Source of the DNA: an uncultured Verrucomicrobiota bacterium
Lineage (GTDB): Bacteria; Verrucomicrobiota; Kiritimatiellia; CAIVKH01
Assembly (NCBI GenBank): GCA_937872895.1
Contig: CALMUP010000019.1
Location: 186,001 to 250,000 of the forward strand
Direction of reading: 5' to 3'
Length of the DNA stretch: 64,000 nt
Shown: in pieces, positions 26,874 through 36,566 of the stretch
Numbering within the stretch: position 1 is the first letter of the stretch
Layout of the letters: each line of letters begins with the position of its first letter
Notes under the pieces: model-generated
Seen by the model: the letters and a program-made list of their open reading frames with translations, nothing else
Databases searched by the model: none
What the model was told of the DNA's origin: nothing
Translations under genes and position numbers: made by a program

Positions 26874-29780
26874 ATGGGTTTCTGTCGTTTCCTACTCATG
26901 GTGATGGCTGTTACGGGATTGCTTCCCGTCGCGGCTACGACCCGGCTTTATGTGAGCGAATATGCGACCGGCAACCTGCGGGCGTTTGATCCGGCCACCG
27001 GCGTCTCGAACGCCTTGCCCCCCCACTACACGCCGGTTGGCGGGAATGCCAGCGGGGCGGACGGCATGGTGACCGATGCGCAGGGACGGCTCTATGTGAA
27101 CCGCGGTGACGGCACGGTCTACCGGCGTAGTCTCGACGGGATCTCGTTCACCGTATTTGCCGACCTCAACGTGGATTACCTGCTCGACCTGACCCGCAAC
27201 GACACCCACCTGTTCGCCGCCCAGTTCGGCGAAAACGTGATCCACCGCATCACCCTTGCCGATGCCACGACCTCGACCATCCCCGGGCCTCCAGGAACCG
27301 ATCGCTTCGACGGCGTGCGTATCGGACCCGACGGACGCCTTTACGCGGTGGAATCCGCCGACGGCGGCATCTACGCCTACGATCTTACCAACGCCACCTG
27401 GTCCACCTTCCTCGCCCCCGACAACGCCGGCGATGCGTCGCAGCTCGCCTTCGGTTCCGATGGCCGCGTGTTCCTCAGTCGCACCATCGGTGGCCAGGCC
27501 CGCATCAATGCGTACGAACTGAACACGCCCGGCCTGTATGCCTCGGGATTGAATGCGGGCTCCGCCATCCTGATCGGCTCGTTCGGCAACACCACCGCCA
27601 CCGGCATCCGCATCGGTCCGGACAACCGGCTGTACGCGAATGCCTTCGGCGCCGGGCAGGTGTGGCGTTCGAACGCGGGCATCACCGCGATGGAAGGATC
27701 GCCCTTCCTCACCGGCCTGAACGAGCCGGGTTCCCTGTACTTCGAGACCACCGAGGCACCGCCACGCACCGTGTTGATCGATTTCGGCATCACCAACCAC
27801 CCCGCCCCGTCGCCGGATCAGAACGGACGCTTCTGGAACAACCTCGCCACCGACCTGGCCACCGCACCCACGTCCACCGTAGGCAACCTTGTCACGACCA
27901 CCAACGGCACGTCCGGCATCTCCGTTTCCGTCATCGGGTTCGGGGCCGGTGCGAACACCAACGGGACCACAAACCCCGCGCCCGCCCTCGGCTCCCTCGC
28001 CGCCACCAACGCCACCCGCGACAGCTTCTTCGTCGCCACCGGCACCACCGCCCGCGTGGTGTTCTCCGGACTGGCCACCAACCGCCTGTACCGGCTGGAA
28101 TGCTTCGGGTCCCGCGATGCCGCCGATGTGCGCGTCACCCTGTATGCCGCACACGGATTCACCACCACCTCGGCCACCCTGCAAACCTCGGGCGCGAATA
28201 TCGGAGCGCCGCCCCTCACGAACGCCAACCGCTCCGCCCTGGCCGTGCTCGACACCGTGCGCGCCACCGCCAGCGGCGTGGTCACGTTGTCGGTCAGCGT
28301 GGCTGCCGGCCCCTTTGGCTACCTCGGCGCGCTGCACCTGACCGAACTGTCGGAAATCGCAACAACGAACGAACCGCCGAACGCCACCGACGTCTTCTGG
28401 GTCGGGGCTCCGGTGGCGGGCGAAGCCCTCGCGGCGTACTTCACCTACAGTGACACCGAGGGCGATCCCGAAGCTGGCAGTATCATCGAGTGGCAGGTCG
28501 ATGTCCCGCCGTTCACCAACACCTTCCTCGCGCTGAACCAGACCAACCGCTCGTTCGTCGTACCGGACCAGGCCGGCGCATTCATCCGCGTCGCCGTCCA
28601 GCCGCGCGCGGCATCCGGATCGACCAACGGCACCTGGGTATTATCCGACTGGCGCGGCCCGATCACACCGTCCAACAGCCTCGCCGTGTTCCATGTCGGC
28701 AACAGCTTCACCCGCTGGGGGCATATCCCGCTCCAACTCCAGAACCTCGCCACCGACGCCGGATTTTCCCACACCTTCGGCGAACAACTCGCCGACGGCC
28801 AGGGCCTCGGGTACCACTGGACCAACGGCCTCGCCGGTGGCGTGTTGACCCGCGGCACACCGTCACGCCTGGAACTGGCCACCGGTGGTTGGGACTGGCT
28901 GGTCCTCCAGCCGATGAGCCGCGAATGGCAACCGGCGAACCTTCCCGCGTTGCTCGATTTCGCCGCACGCTTCGCCGCGCTCGCCGCATCGAACAACACC
29001 CGCGTCGCGTTGTACCAGTATTGGAATTACCTCGACGAGGGCGCGACCGAGCAGGATGCGATCAACGCGGCGTTCGAGACGGTGCGCACCGCGTTGGCCT
29101 CGATCGGGATCGATGCGGTGATCATCCCCGCGGGCATCGCCTTCTCCAACGCGGTCGCGGCGATCCCGTCGCTCGAACGCCCCGAACTCTACCAGGACAA
29201 CCTGCACCCGACCGATGCCGGCTATTACCTCGGCGCCCTCACCCACTTCGCTACCCTGTACCGCCAATCACCGGTCAGCCTCACCAACGGGGCGATCTCC
29301 GCCGATGTGAACCTCGACACTCCGGTCGTGATCGACCCGACCCTCGCCGCCTCGTTGCAGCGGGTTGCCTGGGACAGTGCACGGTACCATCCAGCCTCCG
29401 GGGTGACCCGCGGCCGTTTCGATCTTTGGGCCGCCTCGCTGCCCGTCGGTCAACGCGATTGGTTCGATGATCCATACACCAACGGCCTGCTCAACCTGGT
29501 GCGGTGGGCCTATGGCATGTCTCCGCTGGCCCCGGATGAACCCGGACGCCACCTGCACATCGGCACCGATGGGAACGATCCGGTCATTCGCTACGAGATC
29601 GGCGCCGACGCCGAGGATGCCGGCATCCGGATCACGGAACAAACGACCACCAACCTCGTGGCGTGGACGGATGGCATCCCGGACGGCATGGCCGTGCTGC
29701 GGTCGAACCAACAGGTGCGGATCAGCGGAGCCGGCAACCACGACCTCGAGGCGGTGCGCCTGCGCATCCAGCACCCGTAG
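26874..29780 (+). CDS. Exported propeller - carbohydrate-binding - SGNH-hydrolase protein
   Basis: Starting at MGFCRFLLMVMAVTGLLPVA gives 968 residues with a signal peptide. Residues about 24-310 are an NHL/SMP30-like beta-propeller with repeats such as RIGPDGRLYAVE and RIGPDNRLYANA. A beta-sandwich of carbohydrate-binding type follows (about 320-510), then an Ig-like domain (about 520-600). The SGNH/GDSL-type hydrolase comes next: AVFHVGNSFTRWG with Ser near 611 and the Asp/His pair in DNLHPTDAGYYLG near 775-778. A verrucomicrobial C-terminal segment ends the protein. A secreted carbohydrate esterase is the likeliest role. It is divergent from the giant beta-helix gene, with a 220-base spacer that must hold both promoters. 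Confidence 0.78.
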   Translation: MGFCRFLLMVMAVTGLLPVAATTRLYVSEYATGNLRAFDPATGVSNALPPHYTPVGGNASGADGMVTDAQGRLYVNRGDGTVYRRSLDGISFTVFADLNVDYLLDLTRNDTHLFAAQFGENVIHRITLADATTSTIPGPPGTDRFDGVRIGPDGRLYAVESADGGIYAYDLTNATWSTFLAPDNAGDASQLAFGSDGRVFLSRTIGGQARINAYELNTPGLYASGLNAGSAILIGSFGNTTATGIRIGPDNRLYANAFGAGQVWRSNAGITAMEGSPFLTGLNEPGSLYFETTEAPPRTVLIDFGITNHPAPSPDQNGRFWNNLATDLATAPTSTVGNLVTTTNGTSGISVSVIGFGAGANTNGTTNPAPALGSLAATNATRDSFFVATGTTARVVFSGLATNRLYRLECFGSRDAADVRVTLYAAHGFTTTSATLQTSGANIGAPPLTNANRSALAVLDTVRATASGVVTLSVSVAAGPFGYLGALHLTELSEIATTNEPPNATDVFWVGAPVAGEALAAYFTYSDTEGDPEAGSIIEWQVDVPPFTNTFLALNQTNRSFVVPDQAGAFIRVAVQPRAASGSTNGTWVLSDWRGPITPSNSLAVFHVGNSFTRWGHIPLQLQNLATDAGFSHTFGEQLADGQGLGYHWTNGLAGGVLTRGTPSRLELATGGWDWLVLQPMSREWQPANLPALLDFAARFAALAASNNTRVALYQYWNYLDEGATEQDAINAAFETVRTALASIGIDAVIIPAGIAFSNAVAAIPSLERPELYQDNLHPTDAGYYLGALTHFATLYRQSPVSLTNGAISADVNLDTPVVIDPTLAASLQRVAWDSARYHPASGVTRGRFDLWAASLPVGQRDWFDDPYTNGLLNLVRWAYGMSPLAPDEPGRHLHIGTDGNDPVIRYEIGADAEDAGIRITEQTTTNLVAWTDGIPDGMAVLRSNQQVRISGAGNHDLEAVRLRIQHP

Positions 29781-29804
29781 CGCTGGGCGGGATTGAGCTA
29801 CGCA

Positions 29805-30857
29805 TCAGGGGCGCGCAGCGGGACGTCCGCCACCGGCCGCCATCATCGCCTCGCGGCCGGACTGACAGCAGTTCGGCGGGCAGACGTCGTGGTTGGGTCC
29901 GCGGTCGCCGAGGGCGCGTTTGGGCAGGGACGGGTCCATGCGTTCGCGCATCAGCTCGACCACCATCTGCACAAAGCGCGGATGCACACCCGGTGTCGCG
30001 GCCCGCGCCATGGGCATGCCCAGCTCGTCGCAGAGATCCTTCGCCTCGTGGTCGAGGTCGTAGAGGACCTCCATATGGTCGGAGATGAACCCGATCGGCT
30101 GGATGACCAGGCCGGGAACGCCCTGTTCGTGCAGGGTGCGGATGTGGTCGCCGATGTCCGGCTCGAGCCACGGCTGGTGGGGTGGGCCGCTGCGGCTCTG
30201 GAAGACGAGTTTCCAGTTCGCGATCCCCGCTTCGCGCGCGGTGAGTTCGCAGGCGGTGCGCAACTGGATCTCGTAGTTCGAGCGCTCGGCCATGGCCATC
30301 GGGATGCTGTGGGCGGTGAAGGCGGTGTGGGCGCCGTCGCGCGCGGCGGGGGGCAGGGCGGCGAGGGCTTCGCGCCACCGCTCGGCCGAGACGGCGATGA
30401 AGTCCGGATGGTTGTAGTACACGCGGATCTTGTCGAATGCGGGGGCGTCGGGACCGACCACCTCGCAGGCGCGCAGGATGTCCTCACGGTACTGGCGGCA
30501 GCCGCTGTAACAACTGAAGCCGGAGGTCACAAAGGTCAGGAATTTCTTCACGCCGCGCTCCTGCATGGTGCGGACCACATCGGTGACGAACGGCTTCCAG
30601 TTGCGGTTGCCGAGATGGACCGGGATGGTGATGCCGTGGCGGGCGAGTTCCGCCTCGATCGCCGCCTTCAATGCCTCGTTCTGCCGGTTGATCGGGCTGA
30701 CCCCGCCGAAGAGTTCGTAATGGTGGGCGACTTCGCGCTTGCGCTCGTCAGGGACGTTTTTCCCGCGCAACACATTGTCGAGGAACGGCATGACGTCGTC
30801 CATGCCTTCGGGCCCGCCGAAGGACATGATCAGGATGGCATCGTAGGAATTGTTCAT
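29805..30857 (-). CDS. hemH: Ferrochelatase
   Basis: A 350-residue protein of the HemH/CpfC family, which inserts iron into protoporphyrin IX or coproporphyrin III. Diagnostic stretches are ILIMSFGGPEG, YELFGGVSPINRQ, FVTSGFSCYSGCRQYREDI, the catalytic His in FTAHSIPMAM, SRSGPPHQPWLEPD, and the acidic face in ISDHMEVLYDLDHEA. The C-terminus carries a cysteine cluster, DVCPPNCCQ, which with other cysteines could hold an iron-sulfur cluster as in several bacterial ferrochelatases. The start MNNSYDAIL was chosen because the longer open frame is antisense to the spacer and to SppA. Confidence 0.9.
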   Translation of the reverse strand: MNNSYDAILIMSFGGPEGMDDVMPFLDNVLRGKNVPDERKREVAHHYELFGGVSPINRQNEALKAAIEAELARHGITIPVHLGNRNWKPFVTDVVRTMQERGVKKFLTFVTSGFSCYSGCRQYREDILRACEVVGPDAPAFDKIRVYYNHPDFIAVSAERWREALAALPPAARDGAHTAFTAHSIPMAMAERSNYEIQLRTACELTAREAGIANWKLVFQSRSGPPHQPWLEPDIGDHIRTLHEQGVPGLVIQPIGFISDHMEVLYDLDHEAKDLCDELGMPMARAATPGVHPRFVQMVVELMRERMDPSLPKRALGDRGPNHDVCPPNCCQSGREAMMAAGGGRPAARP

Positions 30858-30978
30858 GCTCCCAGTATCCGCCATGCCGGACGGACTTTCAACCGCCAAG
30901 CACAAGCCGGAGCGGCAAGCCCCGGGCCCGCATCGCTGCCGAACTTGATTCCCGGCAGGCTCCGTGTAGGGTAGCGCC

Positions 30979-31995
30979 ATGGATACACCACCGCCTCCCC
31001 GCCGCTCTTCCGCCGGATTCTGGATCGCCATCGTCCTGCTGGTGCTTGCCCTCGGAACCAGCCTGTTCCTCAACCTCGGCATGGGTGTGGCCCTGCTGGC
31101 CCTGACGCCTACGTTGCACCAGTCAGGCGACACGCCCGTGGACGAGGAACCCGCCTTCGAGGAGGAGTGGTCGTTCGGTAGCGGCACCACCAAGGTGGTG
31201 CGCCTGCAGTTGTCGGGGATCATCACCCGCGAAACCGAAGCCGGCCTGTTCCAGGTGCCGCTGGATCCGATCGAGGAGCTGCTGCGCGCGATCCGCGCCG
31301 CCGACCGCGACGAGGAGGTGCGGGCCATCCTGCTCGAGGTCGATTCCCCCGGCGGCGGCATCACCCCGAGCGACGAGGTCTACACCGCGCTGATGCGGTT
31401 CAAGGCCGGAGGCGAAGACCGCAAGATCATCGTGCTGATGCGCGACCTCGCCGCCTCGGGCGGGTACTACGTGGCGATGGCCGGTGACTGGCTGATCGCC
31501 CAGCCGACCACGGTGATCGGCTCGATCGGCGTGATCATGCAGAGCCTCAACTGGAAGGTGCTCAGCGACAAGATCGGCGTCACCGATACCACCATCAAAT
31601 CGGGCGACAACAAGGACATGCTCAACCCGTTCCGCGAAACCGACCCCGAGGAGGTCGCCCTGCTGCAGGACATGATCGACCGGATGCACACCCGCTTCCG
31701 CGGCATCGTCGCGCAAAGCCGGGGCATCGAACCGACCGCCCTCGCCGAGATCGCCGACGGGCGCATCTTCACCGCCGACCAGGCCATGGAGCTGAGGCTG
31801 ATCGACCAGGTCGGCTACTGGGACGATGCCGTGGCCAAGACCGCCGAACTGCTCGGCGAGGAGTCGGTCCGCATCGTCCGCTACTACACCACCACGTCGT
31901 TCTGGGATATCCTCGCCGGCATCCAGCAACCGTTCCCCGCCCCGTTCGCCCGGCTGAACGAGGCCCCGCGCTTCCAGTACCTGTGGAAGCCGTAG
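30979..31995 (+). CDS. sppA: Signal peptide peptidase SppA, S49 family
   Basis: A 338-residue single-domain SppA of the Bacillus type. One N-terminal membrane helix (about 12-40) anchors it. The peptidase core has ILLEVDSPGGGITPSDEVY, the nucleophile Ser in RDLAASGGYYVAMA, and IGSIGVIMQSLN. A lysine downstream in IKSGDNKDM is a likely general base, as in the short SppA enzymes. It degrades cleaved signal peptides in the membrane. Divergent from hemH with about 120 bases between the starts. Confidence 0.9.
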   Translation: MDTPPPPRRSSAGFWIAIVLLVLALGTSLFLNLGMGVALLALTPTLHQSGDTPVDEEPAFEEEWSFGSGTTKVVRLQLSGIITRETEAGLFQVPLDPIEELLRAIRAADRDEEVRAILLEVDSPGGGITPSDEVYTALMRFKAGGEDRKIIVLMRDLAASGGYYVAMAGDWLIAQPTTVIGSIGVIMQSLNWKVLSDKIGVTDTTIKSGDNKDMLNPFRETDPEEVALLQDMIDRMHTRFRGIVAQSRGIEPTALAEIADGRIFTADQAMELRLIDQVGYWDDAVAKTAELLGEESVRIVRYYTTTSFWDILAGIQQPFPAPFARLNEAPRFQYLWKP

Positions 31996-32007
31996 TACGG
32001 ACACCCG

Positions 32008-33156
32008 TCAATAGACCGGCACGCTCGGATCTACGTCCATGGACCAGGCGGTAATGCCGCCGACGAGGTTGATCAGCGTGCCGGTGTAGCCGGCCTTGCG
32101 CAGGTCGTCGATCGCCTTCGCGCTGCGCGCTCCGCCACGGCACATGACCACGGTTTCGCGCGCGGGGTTGAACTGGCCGCGCTCGGCAACCACGGTGGCG
32201 AGCGGGATCAGCCGCGCCCCGGGGATCTTCGCCACGGCGTATTCGTGCGGCTCGCGCACATCCACCAGATCGACCTCGCCCCGGTCGAGGCGACGCTTGA
32301 GTTCAACAGCGGTTATCTGCTGCATGGAAACGGACTCCTTCGGTTGACGGTCATTCGGACAGGGTTCGGTTGAAACATCGGATATCCCGGTGATCGTCGG
32401 ATTGGTTCCGCACACCGGACACGCCGGGTTGCGGGCATGGCGCAACGTGCGGAACTGCATGGTCAACGCATCGACCAGCAGCAACCGGTCAACCAGCGGT
32501 TCGCCGATCCCGAGTACCAGCTTCAAGACTTCGTTCGCCTGGATGCACCCCACGATCCCCGGCAACACCCCAAGCACGCCGGCCTCGGCACACGACGGCA
32601 CCAGCGCGGCCGGTGGCGGCACCGGATAGAGGCAACGGTAACAGGCACCGCGGCGCGCATCAAACACCCCGACCTGTCCCTCGAAGCGGAACACCGAGCC
32701 GTACACCATCGGCTTGCCAAGCAGCACGCAGGCATCGTTGATCAGGTACCGCGCCGGAAAATTGTCGGTGCCATCCACCACCACATCGTACGCCGACACC
32801 ACCGCGCACGCCTCCGCCGCGGTCAACCGGAACGGATGAAGCACGACCTCCACCTCCGGATTGATCGCCGCCAGGCGGTCACGCGCGGAATCCACCTTCA
32901 GCCGCCCGACATCGTCCGTACCGTGGATGACCTGGCGCTGCAGGTTCGAGAGCTCCACCACATCGCCATCCACCACCCCCAACACCCCCACACCCGCCGC
33001 CGCCAAATACATCGCCACCGGCGATCCCAGACCACCCGCCCCCACGACCAACACCCGGGCCACCTTCAAGCGCCGCTGCCCCGCCTCGCCCACCTGCGGC
33101 AACAACATCTGCCGGTGGTAACGCACCCGTTCCGCAACGCTCCAATCGGTGTCCAT
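32008..33156 (-). CDS. MoeB/ThiF-type adenylyltransferase with rhodanese domain
   Basis: A 382-residue protein. The N-terminal E1-like domain has the ATP loop VLVVGAGGLGSPVAMYL, NLQRQVIHGTDDVG and paired zinc-binding cysteines (CYRCLYP, CPVCG). A linker leads to a rhodanese domain (LVDVREPHEYAVAKIPGA, active cysteine in VVMCRGGARSAKAI). Such fusions adenylate the C-terminal Gly-Gly of small sulfur carriers (MoaD, ThiS, CysO-like) and deliver sulfur. It lies beside the sulfate assimilation block, with its start about 150 bases from the divergent Rrf2 gene. Confidence 0.9.
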   Translation of the reverse strand: MDTDWSVAERVRYHRQMLLPQVGEAGQRRLKVARVLVVGAGGLGSPVAMYLAAAGVGVLGVVDGDVVELSNLQRQVIHGTDDVGRLKVDSARDRLAAINPEVEVVLHPFRLTAAEACAVVSAYDVVVDGTDNFPARYLINDACVLLGKPMVYGSVFRFEGQVGVFDARRGACYRCLYPVPPPAALVPSCAEAGVLGVLPGIVGCIQANEVLKLVLGIGEPLVDRLLLVDALTMQFRTLRHARNPACPVCGTNPTITGISDVSTEPCPNDRQPKESVSMQQITAVELKRRLDRGEVDLVDVREPHEYAVAKIPGARLIPLATVVAERGQFNPARETVVMCRGGARSAKAIDDLRKAGYTGTLINLVGGITAWSMDVDPSVPVY

Positions 33157-33255
33157 AGTGCCTGCAGCATACGTCGCACGACCCGCGCCGCGCAACGGCG
33201 GATCCGCCGAAAACGCGGACAGGACGACGCGGAAACAAAAAATTGAAAAGACCTG

Positions 33256-33300
33256 TTGACACGTCCCCGCAAATAGACTACCAATCTAGTATATTAGTCG
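33256..33300 (+). promoter_or_regulatory. Candidate promoter/Rrf2 operator upstream of rrf2
   Basis: This AT-rich stretch contains TTGACA at 33256 and a near-palindrome CTAGTATATTAG at 33286-33297, immediately before the Rrf2 start. The TTGACA is too far from the TATATT-like box for a standard promoter, so the elements cannot be paired with confidence. A similar TTAGTATA word recurs at about 33769 before yezD. Autoregulation by the Rrf2 protein is inferred. Confidence 0.35.
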
Positions 33301-33304
33301 TATT

Positions 33305-33754
33305 ATGCTCACGAAAAAGACAAAGTATGCCTTGCGGGCATTGATATACCTGGCCAACCAGCGGAATGGGCAGCCGGTGTTGATCAGCCGCTTGGCGGCG
33401 GACGAGAAGATCCCGCGCAAGTTCCTGGAGCGGATTTTGCTCGAGTTGAACAACGAGGGGATCCTGCAGAGCAAGAAGGGCAAGGGGGGCGGGTATTCGC
33501 TGCTCCGCCATGCCGACGAGATCAAGATCGGCGACGTGGTCCGCCTGATGGACGGCCCGCTCGCCCCGGTGTCCTGCGTGAGTAAAACCGCCTACGCCCG
33601 GTGCAAGGAGTGCGGGAATGAAGCCAATTGCCAGATCCGGGCGGTCATGCAGGAAGTGCGCGATGCGATCGCCGAGATCCTGGACAACACATCCCTGGCG
33701 GACATGATGAACATGGGGCCCTCCACGGAAAGCGCTTGGTTTTACGTCATTTAG
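33305..33754 (+). CDS. Rrf2-family transcriptional regulator with four cysteines
   Basis: A 149-residue winged-helix regulator: KKTKYALRALIYLANQ, the recognition region ISRLAADEKIPRKFLERILLEL, and the wing KGKGGGYSL. Near residues 91-109 it carries four cysteines in CVSKTAYARCKECGNEANC, suggesting an iron-sulfur or thiol sensor like IscR/NsrR. It heads the block of sulfate uptake and reduction genes, so it probably controls sulfur assimilation in response to cysteine, sulfide or redox state, in the way the cysteine-less Rrf2 protein CymR does in Firmicutes. Confidence 0.88.
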   Translation: MLTKKTKYALRALIYLANQRNGQPVLISRLAADEKIPRKFLERILLELNNEGILQSKKGKGGGYSLLRHADEIKIGDVVRLMDGPLAPVSCVSKTAYARCKECGNEANCQIRAVMQEVRDAIAEILDNTSLADMMNMGPSTESAWFYVI

Positions 33755-33793
33755 GATTTTTTTACCTTATTAGTATACCGAAATGGTGGATTT

Positions 33794-33991
33794 ATGAACG
33801 AGCCGAACAAACAGAAACCGACGGCGCACGACGTGACGGACGCGGACCTTCGTATCCTGCGTGCGGTGCGCGAGGTGGCATACGGTTCCGTGGAGATCAC
33901 CATCCACAACGGCCGTGTGGTGCAGGTGGAACGCCGCGAGAAGATACGGATGCCGCAGGAGTCCAGTGCTCCGCATTCCGGCCGAGATTAA
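33794..33991 (+). CDS. yezD: YezD family small protein (DUF2292)
   Basis: A 65-residue protein with the family core ILRAVREVAYGSVEITIHNG and RVVQVERREKIR. YezD proteins are small, of unknown function, and repeatedly found beside sulfate or sulfonate assimilation genes, exactly as here between the Rrf2 regulator and the porin/sulfate transporter. The preceding spacer holds TTATTAGTATACC, which resembles the site before the regulator. Confidence 0.85.
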   Translation: MNEPNKQKPTAHDVTDADLRILRAVREVAYGSVEITIHNGRVVQVERREKIRMPQESSAPHSGRD

Positions 33992-34100
33992 TTTTTGCCG
34001 ACCAGTTCCCTGGAGGCCCAAACAAACCAAACCGAAACGAATGAATGAAGTGCCGACAGACCGGACCTCCGGACGTTACTCGCACACCAGGAGTAACACC

Positions 34101-35462
34101 ATGCGAACCTTTCGCACCATCGTGACCACCGCCCTTGTGGGCGCTTCGGTTGGCGCGGTTTCCCCGAGCCATGCCGAAGACATCAACAACCAGATCCAGC
34201 AACTCGACCAGAAGGTCCGCATTCTCGAGCGCAAGCTCGAGATCGCCGACGAGAACGCCAAGGCGGCCGCCGAGAAAACCCCCGTTGCGAAGGCCGACGC
34301 GTCGGGCTTCTCGTTTGCCGCCCCGGACAAGTCCTTCGAAATCAAATTCCGAGGGCTCATCCAGCAGGACGCGCGCTTCTGGTTCAACGACGACGAGAAT
34401 CCGCAGAGCGACACTTTCCTGCTGCGCCGCGTCCGCCCGACCATCGAAGGCACCGTGGGCAAGAACGGGGAGTTCCGCTTCACGCCGGAATTCGCCGGGA
34501 GCAGCACAACCCTGCTCGATGCCTACACGGGGTACAAGTTCTCGGATGCGGTCCGCCTGCGCGCCGGTAAATTCAAGTCCCCGCTGGGCCTCGAGCGCCT
34601 GCAGTCGGGTTCGGACATCCGCTTCATCGAGCGGGCCCACCCGACCAGCCTGGCCCCGAACCGCGACGTCGGTCTCCAGCTCTCCGGCGACCTCGTGAAG
34701 GACGTGCTGACCTACGAGGCCGGCGTGTTCAACGGCGTGGTCGATGGCGGCAGCGCCGACAGCGACATCTCGGACGACAAGGACTTCGTCGGCCGCCTGT
34801 TCGCCACCCCGTTCAAGACGACCGATATCGACGCCCTGCGCGGCCTCGGCCTCGGCATCGCCGGCAGCATCGGCAAGGAAGAGGGCTCCGGCACCACGAC
34901 CGGCCTCGCCTCGTACCGCACGCCCGGCCAGGTCCGCGTGTTCAGCTACCTGACCTCGACCAATGCCGCCGACAACGTGCTGGCCGACGGCGACCGCACG
35001 CGCATCGCGCCGCAACTGACCTACTACTACGGACCGCTGGGCGTGATCGGCGAGTACATCGTCTCCTCCCAGGAGGTCCGCAAGGACGACCAGACGACGA
35101 CACTGGACAACGACGCCTGGCAGATCGCCACCACCTACGTCCTCACCGGCGAGGAGAATTCGTTCCGCGGCATCAACCCGGCGCGCCCCTTCGACCTGGC
35201 CAAGGGCCAGTGGGGCGCCTTCGAACTGGCCGCCCGCTACAGCGAGTTGAATGTGGACGACCAGACCTTCCCGACCTACGCGAATCCGAACCGCTCGGTC
35301 GCCGGCATCCAGTCCTGGGCGCTCGGCCTGAACTGGTACCTCACCCGCAACCTGCGGTCCTCGCTCACCTACGAACAGAGCGCCTTCGACGGCGGCGCGG
35401 CCAAGGGCGCGGACCGCGAGGACGAGGAAATCCTCTTCGCCCGCTTCCAGGTCTCCTTCTAA
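34101..35462 (+). CDS. OprP/OprO-like outer-membrane porin
   Basis: A 453-residue protein with an AGGAG ribosome site, a signal peptide ([20 protein letters not shown] ending SHA), a short coiled coil ([20 protein letters not shown], about 28-60) and then a beta-barrel of the phosphate-selective porin O/P family: [51 protein letters not shown]. The C-terminus ends in RFQVSF, an aromatic terminal residue as BamA substrates require. It lies 19 bases before the sulfate-binding protein gene, so it probably lets sulfate cross the outer membrane. Confidence 0.87.
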   Translation: MRTFRTIVTTALVGASVGAVSPSHAEDINNQIQQLDQKVRILERKLEIADENAKAAAEKTPVAKADASGFSFAAPDKSFEIKFRGLIQQDARFWFNDDENPQSDTFLLRRVRPTIEGTVGKNGEFRFTPEFAGSSTTLLDAYTGYKFSDAVRLRAGKFKSPLGLERLQSGSDIRFIERAHPTSLAPNRDVGLQLSGDLVKDVLTYEAGVFNGVVDGGSADSDISDDKDFVGRLFATPFKTTDIDALRGLGLGIAGSIGKEEGSGTTTGLASYRTPGQVRVFSYLTSTNAADNVLADGDRTRIAPQLTYYYGPLGVIGEYIVSSQEVRKDDQTTTLDNDAWQIATTYVLTGEENSFRGINPARPFDLAKGQWGAFELAARYSELNVDDQTFPTYANPNRSVAGIQSWALGLNWYLTRNLRSSLTYEQSAFDGGAAKGADREDEEILFARFQVSF

Positions 35463-35481
35463 CCAACCAGGAATCAACCCC

Positions 35482-36483
35482 ATGAAACACACCATTAAAA
35501 AAACACTGACTGTTCTGACGGCCGCCCTGCTCGCCGTCAGCGCCACCGCCAAGGACATCACCATCCTGAACGTCTCGTATGATCCGACCCGCGAGTTCTA
35601 CGATGAGTTCAACCAGGTCTTCGCCGCGAAGTGGAAGGCCGAGACCGGAGAGAACGTGACGATCAAGCAGTCGCATGGCGGCGCGGGCAAGCAGGCCCGC
35701 GCGGTCATCGACGGCCTGCAGGCCGACGTGGTGACCCTGGCGCTGGCCTACGACATCGACGCCATCGCCGAGAAGGCCCGGCTGATCCCGAAGGAATGGC
35801 AATCCCGCCTTCCCGACAACAGCTCGCCCTACGTCTCGACCATCGTGTTCCTCGTCCGCAAGGGGAACCCGAAGGGCATCAAGGACTGGGGCGACCTCGT
35901 GAAGCCGGGCGTTTCCGTGATCACGCCGAACCCGAAGACCTCGGGAGGCGCCCGCTGGAACTACCTGGCGGCGTGGGCGTATGAACTCGGACGCAACGGC
36001 GGCGATCAAGCCGGCGCGCAGGAATTCATCCGCAAGCTCTACAAGAATGTTCCGGTACTCGACTCCGGCGCACGCGGATCGACCACGACCTTCGTGCAGC
36101 GCGGCATCGGCGACGTGTTCCTCTCGTGGGAAAACGAAGCCTACCTCGCCATCAAGGAGTTCGGGGACGACTACGAGGTCGTTTTCCCCTCCGTGAGCAT
36201 CCTCGCCGAACCGCCGGTCACCGTGATTGACAAGGTGGTGGACAAACGCGGCACCCGTGCCGTCGCCGAGGCCTACCTGAACTTCCTCTACTCGGAGGAG
36301 GGCCAGGAACTCGCGGCGAAGCACTTCTACCGTCCGCGCCTCGCCTCGGTGGCGGCGAAGCACAAGCAGCGCTTTCCCGACATCAACCTGATCACCATCG
36401 ACGACGTGTTCGGCGGCTGGCAGGAAGCCCAGGCAACGCACTTCAACGACGGAGGCACCTTCGACCAGATCTACGGCAAGTAA
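35482..36483 (+). CDS. sbp: Periplasmic sulfate-binding protein
   Basis: A 333-residue binding protein with signal peptide. Sbp/CysP signatures are [69 protein letters not shown] and [12 protein letters not shown]. It delivers sulfate (or thiosulfate) to the CysTWA permease encoded downstream. A REP-like hairpin in the following spacer may dampen read-through to cysT or protect the sbp mRNA 3' end, giving more binding protein than permease. Confidence 0.93.
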   Translation: MKHTIKKTLTVLTAALLAVSATAKDITILNVSYDPTREFYDEFNQVFAAKWKAETGENVTIKQSHGGAGKQARAVIDGLQADVVTLALAYDIDAIAEKARLIPKEWQSRLPDNSSPYVSTIVFLVRKGNPKGIKDWGDLVKPGVSVITPNPKTSGGARWNYLAAWAYELGRNGGDQAGAQEFIRKLYKNVPVLDSGARGSTTTFVQRGIGDVFLSWENEAYLAIKEFGDDYEVVFPSVSILAEPPVTVIDKVVDKRGTRAVAEAYLNFLYSEEGQELAAKHFYRPRLASVAAKHKQRFPDINLITIDDVFGGWQEAQATHFNDGGTFDQIYGK

Positions 36484-36532
36484 ACCTGACACCTGACGGC
36501 GTCACTACCAACGCACGACACCATCGACGTTC

Positions 36533-36554
36533 GTAGTGCGCCCGTCAGGGCGCA
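36533..36554 (+). repeat. REP-like hairpin, GTAG + 7-bp stem
   Basis: In the 83-base spacer between sbp and cysT, GTAG is followed by a perfect stem TGCGCCC-GTCA-GGGCGCA. The layout (GTAG tetranucleotide next to a GC-rich hairpin) matches REP elements mobilised by RAYT transposases. No U-run follows, so it is not a classic terminator. Confidence 0.65.
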
Positions 36555-36566
36555 TCTTCATTCCTT

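Noticed and set aside
33256-33261. TTGACA as -35 box for the first rrf2 gene
   Set aside because: The nearest -10-like boxes are about 25-28 bases away, too far for a standard promoter, so it is only mentioned as part of the control region.
33897-35564. Long minus-strand frame opposite the porin
   Set aside because: The plus strand has a signal peptide, coiled coil and porin motifs; the antisense frame has none.
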